Positions 1 to 8,414 of a stretch of 64,000 nt of DNA are shown in pieces. The translations under genes and the position numbers were made by a program. A model generated the notes under the pieces. The model saw only the letters and a list, made by a program, of their open reading frames with translations. It was not told the origin of the DNA and made no database searches. This stretch comes from CAVXJN01 sp963773585 (GTDB taxonomy: Bacteria; Pseudomonadota; Gammaproteobacteria; JASBUN01), in assembly GCA_963773585.1 (NCBI GenBank), contig CAVZBR010000005.1, positions 124,001 through 188,000 on the forward strand. The letters are read 5' to 3'. Every line of letters starts with the position of its first letter. The first letter of the stretch is position 1.

Positions 1-541
1 GCTGTAGCGTGGCATTGGCCGGGTGCAGCAAAACCTGGCCCGGGCGCTGCTCAATGCGTTTCAGAGTGGCTTCGTTGCCATCGACCAGCGCCACCACGAT
101 TTCGCCGTTACGCGCGTGGGTGCGGCTTTCCACCACCACCCAGTCGCCGTCCAGGATGCCGTCTTCGATCATGGAATCGCCGCGCACCTGCAGGACGAAA
201 CAGGGATTGCCGGTGCGCAGCGCGGAAGGCACCTCGAACGTCAGCGGATCCTCCACCGCCTCGATCGGCTGGCCGGCAGCAATGGTACCCAGTAACGGCA
301 ATGAATCTCCCTTAGCCGCGCTCGCCGGTTTCAACCGCACCCCCCGTTGACGCCCATCCATGGATTGCACCAGACCTGCATCCACCAACGCCTGAATGTG
401 TTTGTGCATGGATCCGCGGGACGCCAGTCCCAGCGCTCGGCACAGTTCTTCCAAAGTCGGCGGCGGCTCGCCGGTGCGCGCGCGGGCGCGCAAGTGATCC
501 ACGATCGTCTGCTGGCGCCGGGTCAAGGCTAATTCGGTCAT
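1..541 (-). CDS. lexA: LexA SOS repressor (partial, 3' end beyond window)
   Basis: LexA represses SOS genes and self-cleaves when RecA is activated. Reading leftward from ATG at 541, about 180 codons are visible: an N-terminal winged helix (residues 1-70), then the S24 self-cleavage domain. The Ala-Gly scissile bond is in TIAAGQP, the catalytic Ser in GDSMIEDG, and the Lys in EATLKRIE, so the autoprotease looks intact. The recognition-helix region (ASRGSMHKHIQAL) differs strongly from E. coli LexA (RSPNAAEEHLKAL as I remember it), so a non-canonical operator is expected. The gene is divergent from rpoS. The C-terminus is not in the window. Confidence 0.93.
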   Translation of the reverse strand, partial: MTELALTRRQQTIVDHLRARARTGEPPPTLEELCRALGLASRGSMHKHIQALVDAGLVQSMDGRQRGVRLKPASAAKGDSLPLLGTIAAGQPIEAVEDPLTFEVPSALRTGNPCFVLQVRGDSMIEDGILDGDWVVVESRTHARNGEIVVALVDGNEATLKRIEQRPGQVLLHPANATLQ

Positions 542-580
542 CGCCGCAGGCTAGCACATTGGAGAACCAAACGAGAACGC

Positions 581-655
581 GGGGATATTCCCCCGATCCG
601 CTACGCGCCGGGGGATTTGCCCCGCCGCACCCGATTCGAGTGGGGGATTTATCCC
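581..655. promoter_or_regulatory. Three 13-bp GGGGAT-N3-CCCC-like repeats between lexA and rpoS
   Basis: GGGGATATTCCCC (581-593), GGGGATTTGCCCC (611-623) and GGGGATTTATCCC (643-655) are near-identical, each with dyad symmetry. They start 30 and 32 bp apart, about three helical turns. They lie 40-115 bp upstream of lexA and 160-235 bp upstream of rpoS. This is the usual layout of a multi-site operator. LexA autoregulation is my leading guess because no CTG-N10-CAG type box is seen here and the LexA recognition helix is unusual. The binding protein is inferred; the repeats are directly visible. Confidence 0.6.
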
Positions 656-814
656 GACGATGAACCGAGTAATTTTATAAGTGTATGAAAAGCGGGAATT
701 AAAAAAACCGGCACGGCACTTGCTCTGGTAAGCGGTAATCCAGTCAGACGAACACTGTTTGCGGGCTGGCAAGCGAATTTCGAAACTGACCCATCTGCAA
801 GGAAGGATCGAGCT

Positions 815-1753
815 ATGCGCAACGAAAATCTCGAACACGGAATCGGCCCTGGCGGCGCAGTACCGGCGGCGGGTACCACCGATGGAGATTTCCCCGCTGA
901 GGAGCGGTTTGACGAAGGCGAGGCATGGGACGCCGACCCGACGCATCATTATTTTCGCGATATTCGCGGCCATGAACTTCTGACGGCCGCGGAAGAGCTG
1001 GAACTCGGCCGCCGCATCCAAGCGGGCGACGCAGCCGCACGTACCAGAATGATCGAAAGCAATCTGCGCCTGGTGGTCAAAGTTGCCAAGCGTTATACCC
1101 GCCGCGGCCTGCCCCTGTCGGATCTGATCCAGGAAGGCAACCTCGGCTTGATTCGCGCGGTCGACAAGTTCGATCCGGGACGCGAACTGCGCTTTTCGAC
1201 TTATGCAGTCTGGTGGATCCGCGAAGCCATCGAACGCGGCATCATGAATCAACGCAGGACCATTCGCCTGCCAGTGCATGTGGCCAAGCTACTGGGCCGT
1301 ATTCGTCGAACCCATCGCGAGTTGAGCCGCGACGGAGCCGAAGAGGTCGATTATGGCGAGATCGCCGATCTGATCGAAGAAGAATCGGACCGCGTGCGCG
1401 AACTTTTGGATCTCGACCAGCCTTTGCTGTCGCTCAACCGTCCGCTCAAGGATGACAGCGAACAGACCCTGCAGGACCTTCTGGTGGACGAGGACATCGG
1501 TCCCGACGAACAGCTGGATCCGGACATCGGTCGCAGCCATCTGGACGAGTGGCTTTCTGCCCTGGACGAACGCGAACGCGAAGTCATCGTTCGTCGCTTC
1601 GGCTTGGATGGATCCGAGACCGCGACGCTGGAAGAACTCTCCTCGGTCATCGGCGTATCGCGGGAACGTGTGCGCCAGATCCAGAACGCGGCCATCGCCC
1701 GTTTGGCAGAACTGTGCGAGCCCAATCTGCACGCGAGCCAAGCCGCCGCATAA
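815..1753 (+). CDS. rpoS: RNA polymerase sigma factor RpoS (stationary phase / general stress)
   Basis: This is a 312-residue group 2 sigma-70 factor. Region 1.2 (about residues 45-75) starts with DPTHHYFRDI. Region 2 holds NLRLVVKVAKRY, LIQEGNLGLIRAV and FSTYAVWWIREAIERGIMNQ, followed by RTIRLPVHV. Region 4 has the helix-turn-helix GVSRERVRQIQ near residue 285. The short acidic N-terminus without region 1.1, the overall length and the RTIRLP block separate it from RpoD. GGAAGGA lies about 8 nt before the ATG. It is monocistronic and divergent from lexA, sharing the operator-like repeats upstream. RpoS would fit control of the downstream trehalose/glucan genes, but that link is inference. Confidence 0.93.
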   Translation: MRNENLEHGIGPGGAVPAAGTTDGDFPAEERFDEGEAWDADPTHHYFRDIRGHELLTAAEELELGRRIQAGDAAARTRMIESNLRLVVKVAKRYTRRGLPLSDLIQEGNLGLIRAVDKFDPGRELRFSTYAVWWIREAIERGIMNQRRTIRLPVHVAKLLGRIRRTHRELSRDGAEEVDYGEIADLIEEESDRVRELLDLDQPLLSLNRPLKDDSEQTLQDLLVDEDIGPDEQLDPDIGRSHLDEWLSALDEREREVIVRRFGLDGSETATLEELSSVIGVSRERVRQIQNAAIARLAELCEPNLHASQAAA

Positions 1754-1818
1754 GAATGTCGTGAAGCCAAAACCCGCCGCCGGGGTTGCGCGCACCACCA
1801 CCGGCGGCGGCTGCGTGC

Positions 1819-1847
1819 TTGCACGTTCTCCATTCGTTCTATAATAT
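1819..1847 (+). promoter_or_regulatory. Candidate sigma-70 promoter for mrfA-mrfB
   Basis: TTGCAC at 1819-1824 is followed by TATAAT at 1840-1845 (15-nt spacer) or by the overlapping TAATAT at 1842-1847 (17-nt spacer). This is the only strong -10-like element in the 184-bp gap between rpoS and mrfA. No LexA-type site of the kind seen upstream of lexA is visible here. Confidence 0.45.
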
Positions 1848-1937
1848 CCTTTCTCAGGTCCAGTATCGCCGGGCGCCCCGACACGGGCAGGGCCGAAGCA
1901 GGCCCAGAGTCGCGACCGAAACGCATGAGGAGGGCGC

Positions 1938-4334
1938 ATGAGCACCCCTGCGGAGTCCTTTGCCGAAGTGCGTTCCGACGATCCGGTGCGCCGTCTCACC
2001 GAGCGGCTGCGTTCGCGCTATCGGGCACGGGTTACCGGCGAATTGATTGTTCCAGCCAGTGCCGGCCACTATGCCGAGCTACCCGCCGAACTCGATCCGC
2101 GCCTACGCCAGGCGTTCCAAGCACGCGGCATTACACGCCTGTATAGCCACCAGCGGGAAACATGGGACGCCATTGCCGAGGGCCGCAATACCGTAGTCGT
2201 CACGCCTACCGCGTCCGGGAAGACGGTGTGCTACAACCTGCCGGTGCTGCAATCGGCCTTGCAAGCGCAGACCAAAGCCCTCTACCTGTTCCCCACCAAA
2301 GCACTCTCCCAGGACCAAGTCGCGGAGATCATGGAGCTGAACCAGGCAGGTACGCTCGGCGTACGGGCCTACACGTTCGACGGTGATACTCCCGGGGATG
2401 CCCGCAAGGCGGTGCGTACCCACGGCGACATCGTCGTCTCCAATCCCGACATGTTGCATCAGGGCATCCTTCCTCACCACACCAAGTGGGCGCAGTTTTT
2501 CGCAGATCTCCGCTATGTGGTCATCGACGAAATGCATACCTATCGCGGTGTGTTCGGTTCCCACGTCGCCAACGTGTTGCGCCGGCTGCGGCGTATCTGC
2601 CGTTTCTATGGTTCCGACCCGATTTTCATTCTCTGTTCGGCTACCATCGCCAATCCAGGCGAACTGGCGAGCGCGCTGATCGGCGCGCCGGTGCATGCCA
2701 TCACCGACAGCGGTGCACCCCAAGGTGAAAAACATCTGTTGTTGTGGAACCCGCCGGTGATCAATCCCGATCTCGGAATCCGGGCTTCGGCGCGTTCCCA
2801 GGCGACGCGCATTGCACGCATGAGTGTGAAGCAGGGGCTGAAGACCATCATATTCGCCCAAAGTCGGCTCATGGTGGAAGTGCTCACCAAATATCTCAAA
2901 GACGTATTCGATGCCGATCCGCGCAAGCCTGCGCGGGTGGCTGCCTATCGCGGCGGTTATCTGCCTACGGAACGGCGCGCCACGGAAAGGCAACTGCGTG
3001 CCGGCGGGCTGGACTGTGTCATTGCAACTTCGGCCTTGGAACTCGGCGTCGATATCGGCGCACTGGACGTCTGCGTGCTGAACGGGTACCCGGGCACCAT
3101 TGCCGGCACGTGGCAGCGTCTGGGTCGGGCGGGCCGGCGGCAGCGTCCGACGCTGGGCGTATTGATCGCCAGCAGTCAGCCCCTGGACCAATACATTGTC
3201 CGCAACCCGGACTTTTTTCTCGGCAGCAGCCCCGAGCACGCGCGCATCGATGCCGATCAGCTGTTGATTCTGGTCGATCATGTCCGTTGCGCCGCCTTCG
3301 AGCTGCCATTTCGCGACAACGAACGATTTGGCAATGAAGACCTGGGCGAGCTGCTGCGTTACCTCCAGGACGAGGGCGTGCTGCACCGGGAAGACAATCA
3401 ATGGCATTGGACCGCGGACAGTTATCCGGCCAACGCTGTAAGCCTGCGTTCGGTCGCCGAAGGCAACTTCGTGGTGATCGATACCACCGACGGCGGCCAG
3501 AAGATCGTCGCCGAAGTGGATTATTCCAGCGCTCCTGACACCTTGTACGAAGGCGCCATTTATATGGTGCAGGCGAGCCCCTATCAGGTTGAAAAACTCG
3601 ATTGGGAAGGCCGCAAAGCATTTGTTACCCGCACCCGCGCCGATTACTACACCGATGCCATCGACTACACCAAGCTCAAGGTCCTGGCGGATTTTGAGCG
3701 CGACGCAGCCGCGGCATCGGAGGCGGCCCATGGTGAGGTCCACCTGGTGCGGCGCATCGCGGGCTACAAGAAAATACGCTACTACACCCACGAAAACATC
3801 GGCTACGGCAACATCAACCTGCCCGACCAGGAAATGCACACCACGTCGGTATGGTGGCAGATTCGCCCGGATGCCCTGGAAGCGGCGTTCGACAGCCGGC
3901 AACAAGCATTGGACGGATTCCTTGGCGCGGCTTACGCCTTGCATCACGTTGCCGCGCTGCGGTCCATGTCCGAGCCCCGTGACCTGGGCCGCGCGGTAGG
4001 CGACGGCGATGCGACGTGGTTTGCCACAGTCGGTGCCAACGGCCGCGGCCAGATGCGCAAATTCGAGGGCGAACCGCTGGATCCGGAGGAGCAGTCCCGG
4101 TTTCGCCCGGCGGTGTTCCTGTACGACAACTTTCCCGGCGGCGTCGGACTTTCCGCTCCGCTGTACGATCAACGCCGCGATGTGGTGTCCAGCGCCCATG
4201 CTCTGGTTGCAGCGTGTGGCTGTAATCACGGTTGTCCGGCATGTGTGGGACCGATTCTGGCTTCCGATGAAACACGGGGCCATTCACCGAAAAGCGCAGC
4301 ACTGAAGGTGCTGCAATTGATCGCGGGCGAGTAG
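1938..4334 (+). CDS. mrfA: MrfA/YprA-type DEAD/DEAH helicase with C-terminal zinc domain (DUF1998)
   Basis: This is a 798-residue superfamily 2 helicase. Walker A is TPTASGKT (about residues 88-95), the DEAH-like box is DEMH (near 197), motif III is SAT, and motif VI is QRLGRAGRR (near 392). The C-terminal DUF1998 region ends in four cysteines (C760, C762, C766, C769; CGCNHGCPAC), the metal-binding MrfA signature. In Bacillus subtilis MrfA works with MrfB in a UvrABC-independent excision pathway for mitomycin C damage. The adjacent exonuclease gene reproduces that pair, supporting the same role here. A GAGGAGG ribosome site is 5-6 nt before the ATG. A long antisense reading frame across the gene is a coding shadow. 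Confidence 0.9.
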   Translation: MSTPAESFAEVRSDDPVRRLTERLRSRYRARVTGELIVPASAGHYAELPAELDPRLRQAFQARGITRLYSHQRETWDAIAEGRNTVVVTPTASGKTVCYNLPVLQSALQAQTKALYLFPTKALSQDQVAEIMELNQAGTLGVRAYTFDGDTPGDARKAVRTHGDIVVSNPDMLHQGILPHHTKWAQFFADLRYVVIDEMHTYRGVFGSHVANVLRRLRRICRFYGSDPIFILCSATIANPGELASALIGAPVHAITDSGAPQGEKHLLLWNPPVINPDLGIRASARSQATRIARMSVKQGLKTIIFAQSRLMVEVLTKYLKDVFDADPRKPARVAAYRGGYLPTERRATERQLRAGGLDCVIATSALELGVDIGALDVCVLNGYPGTIAGTWQRLGRAGRRQRPTLGVLIASSQPLDQYIVRNPDFFLGSSPEHARIDADQLLILVDHVRCAAFELPFRDNERFGNEDLGELLRYLQDEGVLHREDNQWHWTADSYPANAVSLRSVAEGNFVVIDTTDGGQKIVAEVDYSSAPDTLYEGAIYMVQASPYQVEKLDWEGRKAFVTRTRADYYTDAIDYTKLKVLADFERDAAAASEAAHGEVHLVRRIAGYKKIRYYTHENIGYGNINLPDQEMHTTSVWWQIRPDALEAAFDSRQQALDGFLGAAYALHHVAALRSMSEPRDLGRAVGDGDATWFATVGANGRGQMRKFEGEPLDPEEQSRFRPAVFLYDNFPGGVGLSAPLYDQRRDVVSSAHALVAACGCNHGCPACVGPILASDETRGHSPKSAALKVLQLIAGE

Positions 4335-4379
4335 GGCGCACGCCCCAGATCCGCACAAGACTGGCAACCGACCGATCCC

Positions 4380-5591
4380 ATGGACCTAAAACGCCGGCTC
4401 CGCACGCTTCGTCAACAGTCCGGCACGGCGCCTGACGCCCCCGCGACGACAGGTGTTGCAGAACGGCTGCAACGCTATCGCGTCGGCCCGGGCCGCCGCG
4501 CCGACGCGCGCATCAGTACCGAAACCCTGGCGCGGCAGCTCGACGGTCAACTCATCGACGACGGCGTGATCGTCATTGAACATCGCCTTGCGCTCAGCGA
4601 ATGCCATGGGCGCATATATTTGCAAGAGCTGCTCGATCACAAGCCCGTGCTGCCGGATCAGCACGGAGTCGATTTGCGTCGCGCGGTGTTTCTCGACACC
4701 GAAACATCAGGCCTGGCCGGCGGCACCGGCACAGTGGTTTTCCTGTTGGGATTGGCCCGGATCGAAGCGGCGAGTCTGATTATAAGACAATACCATCTGA
4801 CCCGTTTCAGCGCCGAAGCGCGCATGCTGGATCTCGCCGGACAATGGCTCCGTGATGCAGACGCGCTGGTCACGTTCAATGGCAAGAGTTTCGACGTGCC
4901 GCTACTGGCGACCCGTCATCGTATGTGTGCGCTGCACGACCCCCTGGCGCGGCTCGCGCACCTGGATCTGCTGCATCCGACTCGACGCGCATTCGCCAAC
5001 CGTTGGGGAGATTGTCGCCTGATCAGCGCGGAGCGCAAGCTGCTGCACTTTGAACGCGAAGACGACGTTCCGGGTTCAATGGCGCCCCTGGCCTGGTTCA
5101 GTTGGTTGCAGCGCAAAGATCCGGAAGGTTTGATTGGCATCGCCCGTCACAATCGCTGGGACGTGCTGTCTCTGGCTGCGTTGATTCCGGCTCTGGCCGC
5201 GGCCCATGCTGAACCGGGCGCGTGGGAAGCAGATGTGCTGGCAATCGCGCGGGCCCACCTGGCACGCAATCAATACGAGAAATCGTTGGCGCTGTTGCGC
5301 GAGCATCAGCCCATGCTCGACGAAGCCGGCCTGTTGGAATTGGCGCGCTTGTACCGCCGCCGCGGAAATTGGCGCGAAGCCTGCGCGATCTGGGAGCCGA
5401 TGGCCGAGCGCAACAATCAGGAAGCGATCGAGCGTTTGGCCAAATATCACGAACATGTATGCCATGACGCGTCGGCAGCGCTGGCCTATGCCAGACGGCT
5501 TGTGCTGCGTCCCGAAAACGAGCAGCGTCGTCAGCGGCTCCAGCGCAAGTTGCAGCGGCCGCAAGGCGACAGCGAGCTGTTGATCACTTGA
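4380..5591 (+). CDS. mrfB: MrfB/YprB-type RNase H-fold 3'-5' exonuclease with TPR tail
   Basis: This 403-residue protein has a DEDD-type nuclease domain (about 95-275). The expected acidic residues are all present: D106 and E108 in FLDTETS, D172 in NGKSFD, and D261 in HNRWDVLSL. The last 120 residues are helical, TPR-like repeats. That is the architecture of B. subtilis MrfB, the exonuclease partner of MrfA, and the gene sits 45 nt downstream of mrfA on the same strand, so the two are probably one operon. The ribosome site before the ATG is weak. Function in mitomycin-type lesion repair is inferred from the known pair. Confidence 0.87.
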   Translation: MDLKRRLRTLRQQSGTAPDAPATTGVAERLQRYRVGPGRRADARISTETLARQLDGQLIDDGVIVIEHRLALSECHGRIYLQELLDHKPVLPDQHGVDLRRAVFLDTETSGLAGGTGTVVFLLGLARIEAASLIIRQYHLTRFSAEARMLDLAGQWLRDADALVTFNGKSFDVPLLATRHRMCALHDPLARLAHLDLLHPTRRAFANRWGDCRLISAERKLLHFEREDDVPGSMAPLAWFSWLQRKDPEGLIGIARHNRWDVLSLAALIPALAAAHAEPGAWEADVLAIARAHLARNQYEKSLALLREHQPMLDEAGLLELARLYRRRGNWREACAIWEPMAERNNQEAIERLAKYHEHVCHDASAALAYARRLVLRPENEQRRQRLQRKLQRPQGDSELLIT

Positions 5592-5658
5592 GATCCCGCC
5601 GAAACGGGTTCAAGCTGATCGAAATGGGATTCCAATGACGCCATCTGCGGGAGGCATC

Positions 5659-6063
5659 ATGTATCAAGGCGGTTGTCTTTGTGGTTCGGTGCGCTACGAA
5701 ATCGACGGAGCCATTCGCAATATCGTGCATTGCCATTGTTCGCTTTGCCGTAAAGCGCAAGGCAGTGCATTCGCCACCAATGGCATCGTGCGTGCACGGG
5801 ACTTCAGACTCACCGTCGGTGAGGATGTTCTTCGCGGATACACGGGATCTCCCGGCAAGACCCGCTATTTCTGCAGCAATTGCGGTTCACCGATCGTGAG
5901 CCGCCGGGATACCGATCCGGAGCACGTGCGAATCAGACTCGGATCGGTGGAGTCTGATATCGTGGAACGGCCCATGGCCCACATTTTTGTCACTTCGAAA
6001 GCCAACTGGGATCAGATCAGCGGCGACTTACCGCAATATGAAGAATACGAGCCCGACCGGTAA
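5659..6063 (+). CDS. GFA/CENP-V family zinc protein
   Basis: This is a 134-residue single-domain protein of the GFA family (named for glutathione-dependent formaldehyde-activating enzyme). Zinc-binding cysteines are visible as GGCLCGSVRY, then HCHCSLCRK, then YFCSNCGSPI, matching the family's structural and catalytic metal sites. I start at the second Met because GGGAGG lies 5 nt before it; an upstream in-frame ATG at 5635 lacks such a site. No membrane segments or signal peptide. Family members are often simply annotated 'aldehyde-activating', but the substrate cannot be deduced. Confidence 0.85.
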   Translation: MYQGGCLCGSVRYEIDGAIRNIVHCHCSLCRKAQGSAFATNGIVRARDFRLTVGEDVLRGYTGSPGKTRYFCSNCGSPIVSRRDTDPEHVRIRLGSVESDIVERPMAHIFVTSKANWDQISGDLPQYEEYEPDR

Positions 6064-6263
6064 CGACGGCTTCGTTGAATGCTGGTCCGGGCCGCCGCGG
6101 TGAAGCCTTTTCCAAGACGAAAACTTTGCTGGGCGGCGGAAACTCGTTAAACTGATGCCAGTGCGAACCGCCATAGCCGTCATACGAAGCATGCTTGCTT
6201 TGGTTGCCGGGGACCGTCTCCGTATTCAAGTGAATCAAGGATGCCACTTCCGATTATTGCAAT

Positions 6264-6839
6264 TTGAACCGCGCCCGCATTAAACCTTCCCGGCCCCTGC
6301 CACGTAGTTTCTACGACCGCGACACCACGCTGGTTGCGCAAGAGCTTTTGGGCAAATGGCTGGTCTTGCACCGCCACGGTTCGATGCGGATCGGGCGCAT
6401 TGTGGAAACAGAAGCGTATCTGGGACCGCATGATCTAGCTGCACATTCCGCGCGCGGACTGACCAAACGCACCAAGGTGATGTTTGGGCAGCCCGGCCAT
6501 GCCTATATCTACATGATCTATGGCATGTATTTTTGCACCAACGTGGTAACGGAGAGGGAAGGGCACGCTTCGGCGGTGCTGTTGCGTGCCCTGGAGCCTG
6601 TTGCGGGCCTTGATGCACGCACCCAAGGACCGGGACTCTTATCCAAGGCCATGGGTATCGACAAAGAGTTCAATGGACATGATTTGCTGTCCGCCGATTT
6701 CCATATTGCCGAGCCTGACGCTGTGCGACCGTTCAAGATCGTCAAGCGTCCGCGCATCGGAGTCGCTTATGCCCGCCACTGGGCAAAGCGCCTGCTGCGG
6801 TTTTATATTCGCGGCAATCCCTTCGTTTCCAAACCTTAG
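6264..6839 (+). CDS. DNA-3-methyladenine glycosylase, Aag/MPG family
   Basis: This 191-residue protein matches the eukaryotic-type alkyladenine glycosylase family, which flips out and excises alkylated purines at the start of base excision repair. Hallmarks are RSFYDRDTTLVAQELLGK at the N-terminus, IVETEAYLGPHDLAAHS (with the catalytic Glu), VMFGQPGHAYIYMIYGMYFCTN, and TQGPGLLSKAMGI. No in-frame ATG precedes this conserved start, so translation probably begins at TTG 6264. A nine-codon ATG frame (6241-6267) overlaps this start and might couple initiation. A third repair function in 7 kb, after lexA and mrfAB. Confidence 0.9.
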   Translation: MNRARIKPSRPLPRSFYDRDTTLVAQELLGKWLVLHRHGSMRIGRIVETEAYLGPHDLAAHSARGLTKRTKVMFGQPGHAYIYMIYGMYFCTNVVTEREGHASAVLLRALEPVAGLDARTQGPGLLSKAMGIDKEFNGHDLLSADFHIAEPDAVRPFKIVKRPRIGVAYARHWAKRLLRFYIRGNPFVSKP

Positions 6840-6846
6840 GCGCGGA

Positions 6847-8379
6847 CTACGGACAGCGCTCGAAAACGGCTGTCAACGCAGCCAATTTTTCGCTGACGGC
6901 GTGATTCAACTGGTTCCATTCAAAGCGCCACTGCCAGTTTCCCGTGGTCGTTCCAGGTAGATTCATACGAGCGACGCTGCTCAACCCCAGCACGTCCTGC
7001 AGCGGTACAATGGCGGTTTCGGCGACCGAGCCGAACGCCAAGCGAATCATGTCCCAGTGAATCTCGCGGCCGCTGATGCCCAGGTAAGTCAGTGCGTGGG
7101 CCCGTTCTCGTTCGACCTGCGCGGTTGTCTGCACAGTCTGGGTGCCGGGAATTGCCGTAAACCAGCCGCGCGTGGTGTTGTGGTCATGCGTCGCGGTATA
7201 AACGACACAGTTGCGGACATGGTTATGGGGCAGGTATTCCGACGCTTTCGGATCGTCGCCGAACGCCATTTGCAGGATTCGCATGCCGGGATAGCCGAGA
7301 TTGTCGCGCAGCAGGTCGACTTCCGGGGTGATGACGCCCAAGTCTTCGGCGATAAAACGCGGCGTGATTCCCTGTTTGCGCAGCGCGCTTTCGACTGTAC
7401 GGAAAAAGCCGGCGCCAGGGCCAGCCACCCATCTGCCGTTGCGTGTCGTATCGAGGTCGGTAACCGGAACTTCCCAATACGCTTGATAACCGCGGAAATG
7501 ATCGAGACGCAATTGCGCCACCAACTCGAAATTCAATCGTAAGCGCTCGATCCACCATCGATAGCCGGAATCATCCATGGCGTGCCAATGATACAAAGGA
7601 TTTCCCCAACGCTGTCCACTAGCGCTGAAATAGTCCGGTGGAACGCCGGCCACGGCTTCTGGTCGATTTTGCGTGTCGATGCGAAACCAATCGCGATGGG
7701 CCCAGACGTCGCTGCTGTCATAGGAAACGTACAACGGTAGGTCTCCGATCAGTTCGACGCCGGCACTGTCGCAATACGATCGCAGCGCCTTCCATTGCTG
7801 GAAGAACTCAAATTGCAGAAATTCGTGGAATTGAATTTCCTCCGCCAGGTCGGTACGTGCTTGCGCCATTGCGTGTTCGGTTCTGTTCGCCAGTTCGAGA
7901 GGCCATTCAAACCAAGGTCTGCCTCGCTGTCGCTCCTTGAGCGCCATGAACAAGGCATAGTCTTCAAGCCAAAAGGCGTTGCGTTGGCGAAATTCCTGAA
8001 ATTTGCATGCGGCGGCGTCCCCGCTGCGGCAAAAGCCATTGAACGCGGCGCGCAACATGTCTCGCTTCGCTCTGCGTACGCGCGGAAAATCGACGCGTTG
8101 TGCCGGCAGGGCGGCAGTACCTTCCGTGGCGGACGCCGGGAGCCAGCCCGAGCGGACCAGCGGTTGTGCGCCGATCAAAATTGAATTACCGGCGAATGCC
8201 GAATAGCTCATGTAGGGGGAGTCGCAGATCCCGGTTTCGCCCAGAGGCAGCACCTGCCACAGGCTCTGACCCGTGGATTTGAGCCAATCGGCGAAGCGGT
8301 AAGCTTCGCCACCCAAATCTCCGATACCAAAGGGACCGGGAAGACAGCTCGGATGAAGCAGAATGCCGCTTTTGCGCAT
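6847..8379 (-). CDS. malQ: 4-alpha-glucanotransferase (amylomaltase, GH77)
   Basis: This 510-residue disproportionating enzyme transfers maltooligosyl units between alpha-1,4-glucans. The GH77 core is complete: D293 in LRLDHFRGY (nucleophile), E345 in FIAEDLG (acid/base) and D399 in YTATHDHNTT. It is the last gene of the glgB-glgE-treS operon, 35 nt after the treS fusion stop. There it would lengthen short maltodextrins released by debranching, giving TreY its substrate. The ribosome site is weak. It converges with the Aag gene, leaving only 7 nt between stops. Confidence 0.95.
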   Translation of the reverse strand: MRKSGILLHPSCLPGPFGIGDLGGEAYRFADWLKSTGQSLWQVLPLGETGICDSPYMSYSAFAGNSILIGAQPLVRSGWLPASATEGTAALPAQRVDFPRVRRAKRDMLRAAFNGFCRSGDAAACKFQEFRQRNAFWLEDYALFMALKERQRGRPWFEWPLELANRTEHAMAQARTDLAEEIQFHEFLQFEFFQQWKALRSYCDSAGVELIGDLPLYVSYDSSDVWAHRDWFRIDTQNRPEAVAGVPPDYFSASGQRWGNPLYHWHAMDDSGYRWWIERLRLNFELVAQLRLDHFRGYQAYWEVPVTDLDTTRNGRWVAGPGAGFFRTVESALRKQGITPRFIAEDLGVITPEVDLLRDNLGYPGMRILQMAFGDDPKASEYLPHNHVRNCVVYTATHDHNTTRGWFTAIPGTQTVQTTAQVERERAHALTYLGISGREIHWDMIRLAFGSVAETAIVPLQDVLGLSSVARMNLPGTTTGNWQWRFEWNQLNHAVSEKLAALTAVFERCP

Positions 8380-8414
8380 GCTCGGTGCGGTGTGCGCGCA
8401 AGCGCGATGCCGAC

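Noticed and set aside
2103..4283. 726-codon open frame antisense to mrfA
   Set aside because: It mirrors the mrfA codons in a GC-rich gene, has no recognisable domain, and mrfA itself has complete helicase motifs.
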